From Shewanella electrodiphila (GTDB lineage: Bacteria > Pseudomonadota > Gammaproteobacteria > Enterobacterales > Shewanellaceae), in assembly GCF_023283985.1 (NCBI RefSeq), contig NZ_JAKIKU010000006.1, positions 248,001-312,000 on the forward strand: a DNA stretch of 64,000 nucleotides. Reading direction: 5' to 3'. Position 1 is the stretch's first letter. Each line of letters opens with the position of its first letter. Position numbers and translations under genes: made by a program. A model generated the notes under the pieces. That model was not told the origin of the DNA. It saw only the letters and a program-made list of their open reading frames with translations, and ran no database searches. Shown here piece after piece: positions 29,623-38,339 of this stretch.

Positions 29623-30171
29623 TTACCAACTTCTGACCGGGCCACAATCCACATGGATAAAACCAGAACGAGGATAATAACCTACACCGCCGAGTTCTAA
29701 AGAGCGTGCAGCATCACGTAATGTTTTAAGCTCTACTCCGGGGATGGCAAGATCCATCGCCATGCCTTTCATATGATAGCTTTTTTTAGCCACTCCGTTA
29801 CTTTTCGAAGCTAACATATTGTTAGTCACCGGAGAACGATAGCCTGAGATAACATGCACTTCATCAGTGTTGCCAATGGTTTGTTGTAAATTATAAACAA
29901 ACTCATAAAGACGTTTATCCATAGGAGCTGATTGGTTTTGACGATGATCACGAAGTACTTTACTAAATAAAGATAAAGTCTCCTGGTTGTATTCGCCTTC
30001 AGCCCAGAACTGTCCTTGTTCGCGCTCGCCAGTGTGACGATTATAAAAACTCAACTCCCTAAAACCTTGGGTTGAACGACTTGCTTGAGCTGGGGTTGAA
30101 AACATTGATGCGACTGCAACACCACTTAAACCTAACAATACTTGCCGACGGGCAGGACAAACTAAAGACAT
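29623..30171 (-). CDS. mepK: peptidoglycan endopeptidase MepK-like (YcbK, DUF882)
   Basis: Secreted zinc metallopeptidase of the M15A/DUF882 family. In E. coli MepK cleaves the 3-3 crosslinks that L,D-transpeptidases make. 182 residues from the ATG at 30171. A twin-arginine-type signal ARRQVLLGLSGVAVA leads it through the membrane. Zinc ligands are visible in SYHMKGMAMDLAIPG (His and Asp) and FIHVDCGPVR (His). The LD-transpeptidase gene lies just upstream on the same strand, as in E. coli, so substrate maker and cutter are paired. A TGTGTG-N5-CACACA hairpin precedes the gene (30201-30217). Confidence 0.92.
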   Translation of the reverse strand: MSLVCPARRQVLLGLSGVAVASMFSTPAQASRSTQGFRELSFYNRHTGEREQGQFWAEGEYNQETLSLFSKVLRDHRQNQSAPMDKRLYEFVYNLQQTIGNTDEVHVISGYRSPVTNNMLASKSNGVAKKSYHMKGMAMDLAIPGVELKTLRDAARSLELGGVGYYPRSGFIHVDCGPVRSW

Positions 30172-30322
30172 TAACTCACCACTTTCTAACAATATAAACC
30201 TGTGTGTTTTTCACACAACTGAAAGGGAAGTTAAACGGAAAGGAAGGCAATAGCAAGCGATCAAGCCGACAAAATCAGCTTAATTTTTGTACATGTTAGT
30301 AAGTTATAATCAGGTCAATCAC

Positions 30323-31756
30323 TTATCGAGAGGCACTTTGAAGTCTAGATGTTGAATTATTCGCCACTATTGTTTGTTTGGTGTTGTTCAAATGATAAAT
30401 ATCATTACGGTACTGAGCGAGGTTAGCGTCATCTACCCAAGCATTCCAATAAACAAAATGAATCGGAACTGTTTGAGATAAAGAAAACCACTGGGTTTTG
30501 CTGGCATCTGTTTGCATGCGCTGCCAAGTTCGTTTATCGATAACGACGTTGCTTGCAAACCACTCCGCAAGCTCTTGGATTTTTTCAATCCTGACACAAC
30601 CAGATGAAAGCGCTCTATCATCTTCTGCGAATAAATTTTTATCGGGCGTATCATGCAAATAGATATTCAAATCATTCTTGAAATGAAACTTATAGCGACC
30701 TAAAGCATTAATCTCCCCAGGTCGCTGCACTAAACGATAAGGAAATGGTTCAGTCCTTACAACTTCTTGCCATTCTTGTGGGGTTTTATTCACCTTAGTA
30801 CCAGTGACATCAAATACATCAAACTGCCTATCGCTGATATAACTGCCGTCTTCGGCGACCTTAGGCAAGATGTCACGGCGCATGAGTTTTTTGGGTACTG
30901 TCCAAGTCGGGTTAATGACAATGTTCGATATCTGCCCTTTCATTACTGGGGTTCTTCGATACGAACGCCCCACTATGACTCTTGAGGTTAAGGCAACTTG
31001 ACTGTCACTAACAAGTATCATTTCAAATGCAGGAATGTTGACTAATAGGTATTGCTCGCCTAAGTCACTTTTATAACTGGTTTTATCGACAAAATTAGCG
31101 GCAAGTAATTCAGCTCGTTGCATTGGTGTTTGATTCAACCAGTGCAAGGTTTGTGGGCCAATAACAGAATCAGGCTTTAGACCGTGACGCGACTGAAACT
31201 TTGCGACAGCTAGGGCAATAGTATTATCGAAAATATATTGCGTTTCAGAGCGAGAAGACAAATCGCCTAAAAGCCAAAGTCGCTGGGAAATAGCGCTAAT
31301 CGTTTTATGGCTGTCACCTGGGCGCAATAACCCTCCGGGTTGGATGCTGGCCCATTCGTGCCTAGTATTAAGCCACATCAATCGTCGGATATGATTAAGC
31401 ACACTTAAATAGTCTTCAGCATTGGGTTCCAAAGCAAAGGTTTTACGTTTTAACGAGGCATTACTCGCTAATTTCTCATAAGAAAGAGCAACCCCTCGCT
31501 GATGCCAGAATTCAGCAATGTCAGCTTGAATAGCATCAATATACTCAAACTTCTCGGCCTCACTATTACCTTTTAAAATAGCCAAATACTGCTGTCTGTC
31601 AGCGGTAGGTTCAACTAACGAAATTAACATCACATGTTGGGCGAGTGTTTTATAGGTAGCTTGATTTTCAGAAGAGGCTTTAGCAGGCAAACTCAACAGA
31701 AGTGACATCATAAACAACATGGCGAAACCTAAACGCCAACAACGCAATACTTTCAT
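30323..31756 (-). CDS. ldtD: L,D-transpeptidase (LdtD/YcbB family)
   Basis: Periplasmic enzyme making 3-3 (mDap-mDap) peptidoglycan crosslinks. 477 residues, shorter than E. coli LdtD (615). A signal peptide (residues 1-27), an N-terminal scaffold region, a peptidoglycan-binding domain near 165-210 (FQSRHGLKPDSVIGPQTLHWLN) and the YkuD catalytic domain (about 240-420) with HDTPDK and the catalytic Cys in SSGCVRIE. GAGGAGGGG lies just before the ATG, a strong ribosome site. It is probably cotranscribed with mepK. Confidence 0.94.
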   Translation of the reverse strand: MKVLRCWRLGFAMLFMMSLLLSLPAKASSENQATYKTLAQHVMLISLVEPTADRQQYLAILKGNSEAEKFEYIDAIQADIAEFWHQRGVALSYEKLASNASLKRKTFALEPNAEDYLSVLNHIRRLMWLNTRHEWASIQPGGLLRPGDSHKTISAISQRLWLLGDLSSRSETQYIFDNTIALAVAKFQSRHGLKPDSVIGPQTLHWLNQTPMQRAELLAANFVDKTSYKSDLGEQYLLVNIPAFEMILVSDSQVALTSRVIVGRSYRRTPVMKGQISNIVINPTWTVPKKLMRRDILPKVAEDGSYISDRQFDVFDVTGTKVNKTPQEWQEVVRTEPFPYRLVQRPGEINALGRYKFHFKNDLNIYLHDTPDKNLFAEDDRALSSGCVRIEKIQELAEWFASNVVIDKRTWQRMQTDASKTQWFSLSQTVPIHFVYWNAWVDDANLAQYRNDIYHLNNTKQTIVANNSTSRLQSASR

Positions 31757-31991
31757 TCAGCCCCTCCTCTTTCAAACGAATATATTCAGTATGGCAAAAA
31801 ATTATCAACCTTGTGTTACAGACAGTGTTAAGTCGTTACAAGTTACTACGAAAGGTGGATGAATTTAGCGCAACTACATAAACAAGGAGCCACTAAACAT
31901 ATAATTGTCCTTAAGAAACTAGGAATGCTTTAGCAGAACTGATATAAACGTGCCCCGCAAAAATATTTTATCTATTTATCGCAGTAGTTTT

Positions 31992-32267
31992 ATGAATAAG
32001 AAACAACTTGTACAAACCATGGCATCTGACATGGGTATTTCACAATCTCAAACTAAACCACAATTAGAGCAGATCCTATTACAGCTTCATAAAGCCTTAA
32101 CAGAAGGTGAGAAAGTGTATTTACCACAATTTGGCACCTTTGAACTTCGTTACCATTTAGCAAAAAATGGCCGTAATCCAAAAACAGGTGAGAGCATAGA
32201 AATTCCTGGCTTCAATCAACCTAGCTTTAAACCTGCTCCTGCATTTAAAAAGCACATAAACAGCTAA
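31992..32267 (+). CDS. HU-family DNA-binding protein
   Basis: Histone-like DNA-bending protein, 91 residues from the ATG at 31992; a longer version from a GTG at 31950 is possible but would exceed the normal length of about 90. The helix pair KKQLVQTMASDMGISQSQ, the strand FGTFELR and the DNA-binding arm GRNPKTGESIEIPG (about residues 58-71) match HU/IHF. The C-terminal KPAPAFKK block is typical. It is more divergent than HupA/HupB, so it is an accessory HU. No strong ribosome site is seen for either start. A clear terminator follows. Confidence 0.88.
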   Translation: MNKKQLVQTMASDMGISQSQTKPQLEQILLQLHKALTEGEKVYLPQFGTFELRYHLAKNGRNPKTGESIEIPGFNQPSFKPAPAFKKHINS

Positions 32268-32302
32268 TTTAATATTTGTAACGCTGCACGACTTGTTTAA
32301 AC

Positions 32303-32342
32303 AAAAAGCCTTTGACTGAGAAAATCAACCAAAGGCTTTTTT
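32303..32342 (+). terminator. terminator of the HU-like gene
   Basis: AAAAAGCCTTTG (32303-32314) pairs with CAAAGGCTTTTT (32330-32341), 12 pairs with a 15-base loop and T run. Confidence 0.88.
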
Positions 32343-32412
32343 GTATTCTAAAAACGGCTTAAATACCCAAAACAAAAACTTGTGACCTGCATTTGTAAAA
32401 TGAATGGCTATA

Positions 32413-32796
32413 TTAGTCTGTGCGCTTAACCTTGGCTAAATAGCCCAAGAATAGAATCACAAAAATAGAATCCAACGTGATAGTTAATAAAGATTTATCA
32501 ATATATTGAGCCCCAAACAAAACGATTAGAGAAATAAATGCGACTTTACTTGTGCTAGCAAGCACTAACGCTAAATTTCGATATATGGGTCGAAATGCGC
32601 CATAAATGAGCAAGGCTCCGATCATAAAAATAAGAAAGCCCCAACTTCTAACAACAACCTGAGCTAAAGGTTCTGTTAGCGATTCTCCAAACATACTGAT
32701 AAGCGCTTCTTGGGGAGCAAATACTGCAAAGATCATTGAACAAGTCAGCCCACCAGCAACAATCATTATCCATTTCATATAATCAATCGAGATCAA
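32413..32796 (-). CDS. four-helix membrane protein, unknown
   Basis: Hypothetical inner-membrane protein, 127 residues with four hydrophobic helices (about 8-27, 46-66, 74-95, 103-121) and almost no loops. No family is assigned with confidence; it has the outline of small DoxX/DUF4345-like proteins. The start is a TTG at 32796: AAGGAG (32802-32807) stands five bases before it, while the first ATG is six codons further in and has no ribosome site. A perfect FNR-type box lies 131 bases upstream, so oxygen control is possible. Confidence 0.72.
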   Translation of the reverse strand: MISIDYMKWIMIVAGGLTCSMIFAVFAPQEALISMFGESLTEPLAQVVVRSWGFLIFMIGALLIYGAFRPIYRNLALVLASTSKVAFISLIVLFGAQYIDKSLLTITLDSIFVILFLGYLAKVKRTD

Positions 32797-33224
32797 ATTA
32801 ACTCCTTACAATCCATGTTAGTTAACGTTAACGCTTACTAAGAATATCAGCTTAAAGTCGATGCATGGTTATACCGTATCAACAATGCATAACCTGAGTC
32901 GCTGATAATACTCATGTAAATTATTTTTGATGTACATCAAAATGATGAGTTACTAGATCTCCTCAATGCGTATTTATCTCTACGCGTAGCGTTATTATCA
33001 GTATTTATCTGCCTATGTTAATAAAAATGATAAAACCACTGAGTAACGTCTATGAGTTACGTCTAAATCAGCCTTAAATTCATATCTGGGTAATTTACGG
33101 GTTTTTCTTTAGCTCATTTGTTAGAATCCCCCATTATTTTGGCAACCGCATTGTTGCTACACTTTGAGTGACTACGCTAAACGCCCCTCAAAGCATGAAA
33201 GTTTGACTAAATTAAAGGCAGGAT
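32797..33224. promoter_or_regulatory. divergent control region with FNR-type box
   Basis: A 428-base region between the minus-strand membrane protein and the B12/radical SAM gene. Besides the FNR-type palindrome it holds two copies of a 12-base direct repeat GAGTWACGTCTA (33041-33065) and a TAGAAT box near 33122 that could be the -10 of the radical SAM gene. No reading frame is supported. Confidence 0.55.
32927..32940. promoter_or_regulatory. perfect FNR/EtrA-type binding site
   Basis: TTGATGTACATCAA fits TTGAT-N4-ATCAA exactly and is the core of an 18-base perfect palindrome (32925-32942). Shewanella has an FNR homologue, EtrA, with this consensus. It could control either flanking gene; the distance to the radical SAM gene start is about 285 bases. 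Confidence 0.7.
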
Positions 33225-35159
33225 ATGACCGTTCTTCTAATGACTCCACCGATGACTCAGCTAAATACGCCCTACCCGGCAACCGCGTATTTAACTGGTT
33301 TTTTACGCTCACGTGGCTATGAGGCGGTGCAGAGAGATCCTGCGATTGAACTTTTTTTAGAGATGATGACAGCTCCAGCCCTTGATATCATCCGCCAGCA
33401 TGTAGAAGAAAACTACCAGCACTTTGAAGACGATGAACTGCCTGAAGTTATTTTTAATTTCCTCGCTGAATTCGACCGCTACCACTTAGCTGTTGAACCT
33501 GCGATTCGCTTTTTACAAGGTAAAGATCCAAGCCTTGCTATGCGGATTAATTCACGTCGATTTTTACCTGAAGGACCAGCTTTTGATACGATTGCACAGA
33601 TGGAAGCCGTGTCTGGTGATGTATTACAAGCCGCTTTTGGTAACCTAGGGGTACAAGATAAAGCGAAGTATTTAGCCACGCTATTTATCAATGACTTATC
33701 AAACGTCATTACTCAAGGGGTAGATCCTTATTTTGAAGTCAGCCGTTATGGTGAGCAATTAGCCGCAGCTAACCCAAGTTTCGATAACCTCTACGATACT
33801 TTGATGGGTGAATCGAGCTTCAGCTCAGATATATTAGAACAATTAGTCGAGCAATACTTAGAAGAAACTCAGCCTAGCGTTGTCGCGTTAACAGTTCCTT
33901 TTCCAGGCAATATGCTTGGTGCATTACGTATTGCGCAAACCTGTAAAAGTATTAACCCAAGTATTCCTATCGTCATTGGCGGCGGCTTTATCAACACAGA
34001 ACTTCGCGCGCTAAAAGATCCTCGAGTATTTGAATTCATCGACTTTATCTGTCTTGATGATGGCGAGCGACCGTTAATCACCTTATTGGAATACTTCCAA
34101 GGGGAACGAGAGATTGACGACTTAGTGCGTACTTATTTCCTTGCTGAAGATGAAAATGGTACTCCCTACGTTCACTTTAATGAAAACAAAGAGCTGCACG
34201 ATATACCGCAAACTGATGTTGGCGCGCCAATATACGATGGTCTGCCATTAGGCGAGTACTTATCTTTGTGTGAAATGCTTAACCCTATGCATCGCATTTG
34301 GAGTGATGGCCGCTGGAATAAACTCACTATCGCTCACGGTTGTTACTGGCGTAAATGCAGCTTCTGCGATGTCAGCTTAGATTATATCGACCGTTACGAC
34401 GCCGCAGGCGCTGACGTTCTCGTTGACAGAATTGAGCAACTCATCGAAGAAACGGGGGAAACTGGTTTTCACTTTGTTGATGAAGCCCTGCCACCAAAAG
34501 TGTTGTTCTCATTGGCCAAGCGATTGATTGAACGTAATGTAGTGATTAGTTGGTGGGGTAATATTCGTTTTGAAAGAACCTTCAGCCAAGCGCGCTGTCA
34601 ATTACTTGCAGACTCTGGTTGTATCGCTGTCAGCGGTGGCCTTGAGGTTGCATCCGATCGCTTATTAAAACTGATGAAAAAAGGCGTGAGCGTTGAGCGT
34701 GTGGCTCATGTGACTAAAGCCTTTAGTGATGCAGGTATTTTGGTACATGCTTACTTGATGTATGGTTTCCCGACACAAACAGAGCAAGAAACCATTGACT
34801 CCCTTGAAATGGTGCGCCAGATGATGGCACAAGGCTGTTTCCAATCAGCTTACTGGCATCGCTTTGTTGCCACAGTACATAGTCCTATAGGCATGAACCC
34901 TGAGGAGTTCGGAATTACTCTTGCTGAGCGCCCTGATATCATGTTTGCAGAAAACGACGTGGACTTTACCGATCCAACGGGTACGGACCATCAGATGTTA
35001 GGTGAAGGGCTTAGAAAGGCAATTTATAACTATATGCACGGCATTGGTTTTGATCAGCCGATGAGCTTTTGGTTTAACCAAAAAGTCACTCCAACAAAAA
35101 TGAAACCAGATTTAATTTTAACTGCAATTAATAACTTTATAGCCAGTAACGAAGAATAG
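33225..35159 (+). CDS. B12-binding-domain radical SAM protein, unknown substrate
   Basis: Predicted cobalamin-dependent radical SAM enzyme, 644 residues. The region about 217-320 has the B12-binding Rossmann pattern (VVALTVPFPGNMLGALRIA, IPIVIGGGF), though the DxHxxG motif is not evident. The radical SAM core follows, with its cysteines at about 373, 378 and 381 in CYWRKCSFC, a CX4CX2C spacing instead of the usual CX3CX2C. Later segments ISWWGNIRFER and SGGLEVASDRLLKLMKKG fit the core barrel. The methylation or rearrangement substrate is unknown. It is monocistronic with its own terminator; an FNR-type box lies upstream. Confidence 0.85.
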   Translation: MTVLLMTPPMTQLNTPYPATAYLTGFLRSRGYEAVQRDPAIELFLEMMTAPALDIIRQHVEENYQHFEDDELPEVIFNFLAEFDRYHLAVEPAIRFLQGKDPSLAMRINSRRFLPEGPAFDTIAQMEAVSGDVLQAAFGNLGVQDKAKYLATLFINDLSNVITQGVDPYFEVSRYGEQLAAANPSFDNLYDTLMGESSFSSDILEQLVEQYLEETQPSVVALTVPFPGNMLGALRIAQTCKSINPSIPIVIGGGFINTELRALKDPRVFEFIDFICLDDGERPLITLLEYFQGEREIDDLVRTYFLAEDENGTPYVHFNENKELHDIPQTDVGAPIYDGLPLGEYLSLCEMLNPMHRIWSDGRWNKLTIAHGCYWRKCSFCDVSLDYIDRYDAAGADVLVDRIEQLIEETGETGFHFVDEALPPKVLFSLAKRLIERNVVISWWGNIRFERTFSQARCQLLADSGCIAVSGGLEVASDRLLKLMKKGVSVERVAHVTKAFSDAGILVHAYLMYGFPTQTEQETIDSLEMVRQMMAQGCFQSAYWHRFVATVHSPIGMNPEEFGITLAERPDIMFAENDVDFTDPTGTDHQMLGEGLRKAIYNYMHGIGFDQPMSFWFNQKVTPTKMKPDLILTAINNFIASNEE

Positions 35160-35174
35160 TCAACTCAACAAGAA

Positions 35175-35213
35175 AACAAACAGAGCCTGAATATGTGCTC
35201 TGTTTGTTTCACT
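35175..35213 (+). terminator. terminator of the B12/radical SAM gene
   Basis: AACAAACAGAGC (35175-35186) pairs with GCTCTGTTTGTT (35197-35208), 12 pairs around a 10-base loop; T-rich end. Also usable by the convergent LysR gene. Confidence 0.85.
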
Positions 35214-35232
35214 TTTCAAAAAAACGTTAGAA

Positions 35233-36111
35233 TCAATCAAGCAAACTCACAAGCCACTTTTGCAATGGATCGTCATTGTATCTGGGATGCCACGCTGCAA
35301 TCACATCAAAGCTATCTGGTGACTCTTCAAGCTCAATAGTGACAACATCTAACCCTTTGATTGCTCTAGACGGTAAAAACGCAATTGAGTCTGTTGTATT
35401 AAGATACATTGGCACAATAGAAAAACACGGAGCTGACACCACTACGTTGCGTTTTAAGCCAAAGGTTGAGAACCATTCATCGATTGAACCTTTAAAATTA
35501 GGCCTTGATGGAGATGCGATAATGGTTGGAAATTCAGCCACTTCAGCTAATGTTGGCGTTAATTGGGCTATCGATGAATGGGTCGATGTGACGCAAACAT
35601 GATGCTCTTCAAATAGTTTAACGACCTTGTAGCTCTCAGGAATATAGTCAGGAAATGCCACCGCTAAGTTAATTTTGCCGCTTTCCATCAACTCATGTAG
35701 TTTATCTAATTCGAAATCTCGAATAATCAGCTTTAAATTTGGAGCTTGTTGTCTTATTTTGGCAATCAAACTAGGTAAGATAATTTGTTGAGCATAATCT
35801 GTCGCAGCAATAACGAAAGTGCCTTTGGCCTTCTCAGGTGAAAAGTCTTTAGCTGACAATAACGAGTTAAAATCTATAAGCAGTCTATCTACGCCTATAG
35901 CGAGTTCTTCCGCAAATGGAGTTGGGACAAAGCCATTGGTCTTTCTCACAAATAACCTGTCATCAAACACGTCTCGTAGTTTCTTCAAATGCTCGCTTAC
36001 AGCTTGCTGAGTTAACCCCAGCTGATTAGCAGCTTTAGAAGCGTTCTCTTCACGAATCAATGCCTGAAACACTCTAAGTTGTTTCATATCTAAACGGTCT
36101 AATTTACTCAT
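35233..36111 (-). CDS. LysR-family transcriptional regulator
   Basis: 292 residues. The N-terminal winged helix-turn-helix MKQLRVFQALIREENASKAANQLGLTQQAVSEHLKKL starts at residue 9 (the motif is split here by position: helices about 12-30 and 36-55), followed by a LysR substrate-binding domain (about 90-290) with ATDYAQQIILPSL. The ATG at 36111 matches the family start; a longer upstream frame is not needed. It is divergent from a short-chain dehydrogenase gene 146 bases away, and this layout suggests that it regulates that gene. The inducer is unknown. Confidence 0.9.
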   Translation of the reverse strand: MSKLDRLDMKQLRVFQALIREENASKAANQLGLTQQAVSEHLKKLRDVFDDRLFVRKTNGFVPTPFAEELAIGVDRLLIDFNSLLSAKDFSPEKAKGTFVIAATDYAQQIILPSLIAKIRQQAPNLKLIIRDFELDKLHELMESGKINLAVAFPDYIPESYKVVKLFEEHHVCVTSTHSSIAQLTPTLAEVAEFPTIIASPSRPNFKGSIDEWFSTFGLKRNVVVSAPCFSIVPMYLNTTDSIAFLPSRAIKGLDVVTIELEESPDSFDVIAAWHPRYNDDPLQKWLVSLLD

Positions 36112-36257
36112 ACTAACCACCTTCAGAGTTTGATGATGGTAGCAGTTTAACACTCCACAATAAAAAATTGTAACACCTACAAATAACATTTGTTTCCGCT
36201 TGTTTTGATTCCCACCTAAGATACATCCATCGAAAAAACACAGGTTAAGGATCAAAT

Positions 36258-36863
36258 ATGAAAACAGTTATTTTAATCGGCGCACTAGGTAAAATGGGAC
36301 AGGCTGCACTAACAGGGCTTGGCAATCACAAGGTTATTACCGCTGGTCGATCAGGCGATGTTGATCATATTGTCGACATCACAGATGAACAATCAATTGA
36401 GTCACTTTACGAAAAAGTAGGCCACTTTGATGCTGTAGTGAATACTGTCGGGTTTTGTGAATATGAAACCTTTGAGGCAATGACTGAGTCTCAATGGTTA
36501 ACAACCATAATGAGCAAAATGATGGGACAGATTAACTTAGTCCGAATTGGTCAAAAATATATTGCTGATGGCGGCTCATTTACGCTTATCAGTGGCATAT
36601 TAAACATGAAGCCAATTCCGTTTGCCATTGCAGATGCGACCACCAGCGGCGCCATAGACACTTTCGTAAAATGTGTTGCCCATGAGATGCCAAGAAATAC
36701 CCGTATTAATGTGGTAAACCCAACTGTGTTAACTGAAGCGTGGGATGTCTACGGCGAAATGATGCCAGGGTTTGAGCCCGTACCTGGAAGATTAGTCGGT
36801 AAAGCTTTTGAGCGCTCAGTAGATGGTTTCATCAATGGTGAAGTTATCATCGTAGACGCCTAG
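36258..36863 (+). CDS. short-chain dehydrogenase, compact form
   Basis: NAD(P)-dependent short-chain dehydrogenase/reductase of 201 residues, shorter than the classic 250. The Rossmann glycines are in LIGALGKMGQAAL (about 5-17), NTVGF is the NNAG-equivalent (about 66-70), and the Ser of FTLISGIL (about 111-118) is present. The classic YxxxK is replaced by ADATTSGAIDTFVK, so the catalytic Tyr is missing; the same is seen in some related short SDRs. AAGGA precedes the ATG. It is divergent from and probably controlled by the LysR gene. Substrate unknown. Confidence 0.85.
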   Translation: MKTVILIGALGKMGQAALTGLGNHKVITAGRSGDVDHIVDITDEQSIESLYEKVGHFDAVVNTVGFCEYETFEAMTESQWLTTIMSKMMGQINLVRIGQKYIADGGSFTLISGILNMKPIPFAIADATTSGAIDTFVKCVAHEMPRNTRINVVNPTVLTEAWDVYGEMMPGFEPVPGRLVGKAFERSVDGFINGEVIIVDA

Positions 36864-36947
36864 TCACCATGAAGTCTGTCTAAAACGACAAATGGCTTCT
36901 AACGTGCAGTTATAAAGATGTACCCTTGCAATTTTTGAACATAAATA

Positions 36948-36969
36948 AGCCCCGACTAATATCGAGGCT
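36948..36969. terminator. terminator-like stem next to the first tRNA-Leu-derived unit
   Basis: AGCCCCGA-N6-TCGAGGCT, eight pairs with one mismatch. It is the same hairpin that follows the intact tRNA-Leu at 37276-37297 and probably belongs to the repeat unit. Confidence 0.55.
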
Positions 36970-36991
36970 CATTCTCTTAATAAAAGCATAA

Positions 36992-37306
36992 TGGTACCCG
37001 AGGCCAGACTTGAACTGGCACGCCCAATTTTAAAATGACGAGGGATTTTATCTTTTTTCAATTACTCAAATTTTGGACACAAGAAAGCCCTGTTAACATC
37101 AAGAGTGTTGAGGCTTTTTCGCACCATACTCTTTAATAATAAATCGTATGTAAGCTCTTCATGGAAGAATAATAGTACCCGAGGCCAAACTTGAACTGGC
37201 ACACCCGATTTTAAAACGACGAGGGATTTTATAATCTTTTGAACTTTTAAACTTTTAAACTTTTAGATATAAAAAAGCCCCGACTAATGTCGAGGCTGTT
37301 TTATAA
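36992..37306 (-). repeat. tRNA-Leu-derived tandem repeat array A (two units)
   Basis: Two units (36992-37172 and 37173-37306) directly 3' of the tRNA-Leu gene at 37307. Each starts, on the minus strand, after a hairpin spacer and ends with a near-copy of the tRNA-Leu 3' part: anticodon-stem 3' strand, changed variable arm, intact T-arm GTTCAAGTCTGGCC-like sequence, acceptor 3' strand and CCA. The acceptor 5' strand, D-arm and anticodon are absent. The upper unit is more altered (TAGTACCC for TGGTACCC). Spacers contain a degraded GCCTC...GGGGC terminator stem and share sequence with array B. Confidence 0.85.
37276..37297 (-). terminator. terminator after tRNA-Leu copy 1
   Basis: On the minus strand AGCCTCGA-N6-TCGGGGCT followed by six T; begins 9 bases after the CCA end of the tRNA gene. 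Confidence 0.8.
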
Positions 37307-37392
37307 TGGTACCCGAGGCCAGACTTGAACTGGCACGCCTATTAAGCGAGGGATTTTAAATCCCTTGTGTCTACCGATTCCACCACTCGGGC
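37307..37392 (-). tRNA. tRNA-Leu (anticodon TAA), copy 1
   Basis: An 86-base leucine tRNA with encoded CCA. The acceptor stem GCCCGAG pairs with CTCGGGT, the anticodon loop is TTTAAAA with TAA at the centre (reads UUA), and the long variable arm and T-arm GTTCAAGTC are present. It matches E. coli leuZ closely. It is identical base for base to the copy at 43547 but has different 5' flanking DNA, and is followed by array A. Confidence 0.96.
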
Positions 37393-37596
37393 AAACTCTG
37401 GTAACTCGTCGTAACGCGTTACAAAATTTGATATTCAACGAAGCAATCGGTTGCCGCCGCTGATGTGGTGCATACTTTACTGATTTTTCAGATAGGATCA
37501 ATAAAAAAATGAAACTTATTGTTTGAATGCCCATTTTACAATCAAATAGCACGAAAACACGGCATTAAAGCACCATTTAACGCCAAGTCTTTATAA

Positions 37597-38184
37597 CTAA
37601 TCCTTTAAGGCGTCGTTAACTCGGCATTTAAGCTCAGGGAGTAATTGCTCCGAAAACCATGGATTTTTTGCTAACCAAATATTATTTCTCGGACTCGGAT
37701 GCGGTAATGGTATCAATGACCGAGGATAATCAGCCCAGTTTCTAACGGTTTGCGTTAATGATTGTGTAGCTGTACCTAAATGATAGTCTTGCGCATACTT
37801 TCCAATCACTATCGTAAGCTGTACTCGCTTAAGTTCGGCAAGCAGGCGTTCACGCCAAGTTGCGGCACAAATTTTTAATGGCGGCAAATCTCCACTTTTA
37901 CCTTTTCCTGGGTAGCAAAAACCCATGGGAAGAATGGCCACTTGCTCAGGATCGTAAAAAACCGTTTTATCTATCCCAAGCCACAGCCTTAGGCGCTCAC
38001 CACTGGCGTCATCAAATGGCACACCTGACTGATGAACCGCAAGACCAGGAGCTTGACCAGCTATCAGCAACTTAGCATTAGCGTGCAACTGTACAACAGG
38101 ATTAACACCATGGGTAAGCGAAGACTGGCATAACTGGCATTGTTTAACCTTGGCAATTAAGACGTTCAATTCCGCTTGGCTCAT
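37597..38184 (-). CDS. uracil-DNA glycosylase family protein
   Basis: 195-residue protein of the uracil-DNA glycosylase superfamily (COG1573-like). Visible motifs: AGQAPGLAVHQSGVPFDDASG (about 42-62; read as a water-activating loop GQAPG plus the FDDASG segment) and the DNA-intercalation loop LPHPSPRN (about 159-166). Two CXXC cysteines near the N-terminus (CQLC, residues 16-19) recall the iron-sulfur families, but the other two cluster cysteines are not clearly placed. Cytoplasmic base-excision repair is the likely role. It is the first gene of the cassette between the two tRNA-Leu arrays. Confidence 0.82.
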   Translation of the reverse strand: MSQAELNVLIAKVKQCQLCQSSLTHGVNPVVQLHANAKLLIAGQAPGLAVHQSGVPFDDASGERLRLWLGIDKTVFYDPEQVAILPMGFCYPGKGKSGDLPPLKICAATWRERLLAELKRVQLTIVIGKYAQDYHLGTATQSLTQTVRNWADYPRSLIPLPHPSPRNNIWLAKNPWFSEQLLPELKCRVNDALKD

Positions 38185-38210
38185 TCGCTCTCCTTGTCCC
38201 AGTATATTGC

Positions 38211-38249
38211 TCAGTGCTATTGGTTCAGTGCTATTGGCTCAGTACTATT
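38211..38249. repeat. 14-bp tandem repeat, 2.8 copies
   Basis: TCAGTGCTATTGGT, TCAGTGCTATTGGC, then TCAGTACTATT. It sits in the short space upstream of the glycosylase-family gene and downstream of the LRR-kinase gene. No function visible. Confidence 0.75.
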
Positions 38250-38339
38250 TCCACATTGCTTCTTTACAGGGTTCTATGTGCGCAGTACTTTCAGACAGTA
38301 TTTTTACAGAGAACTATTTGCTAAGTACTATGCTTAAGC

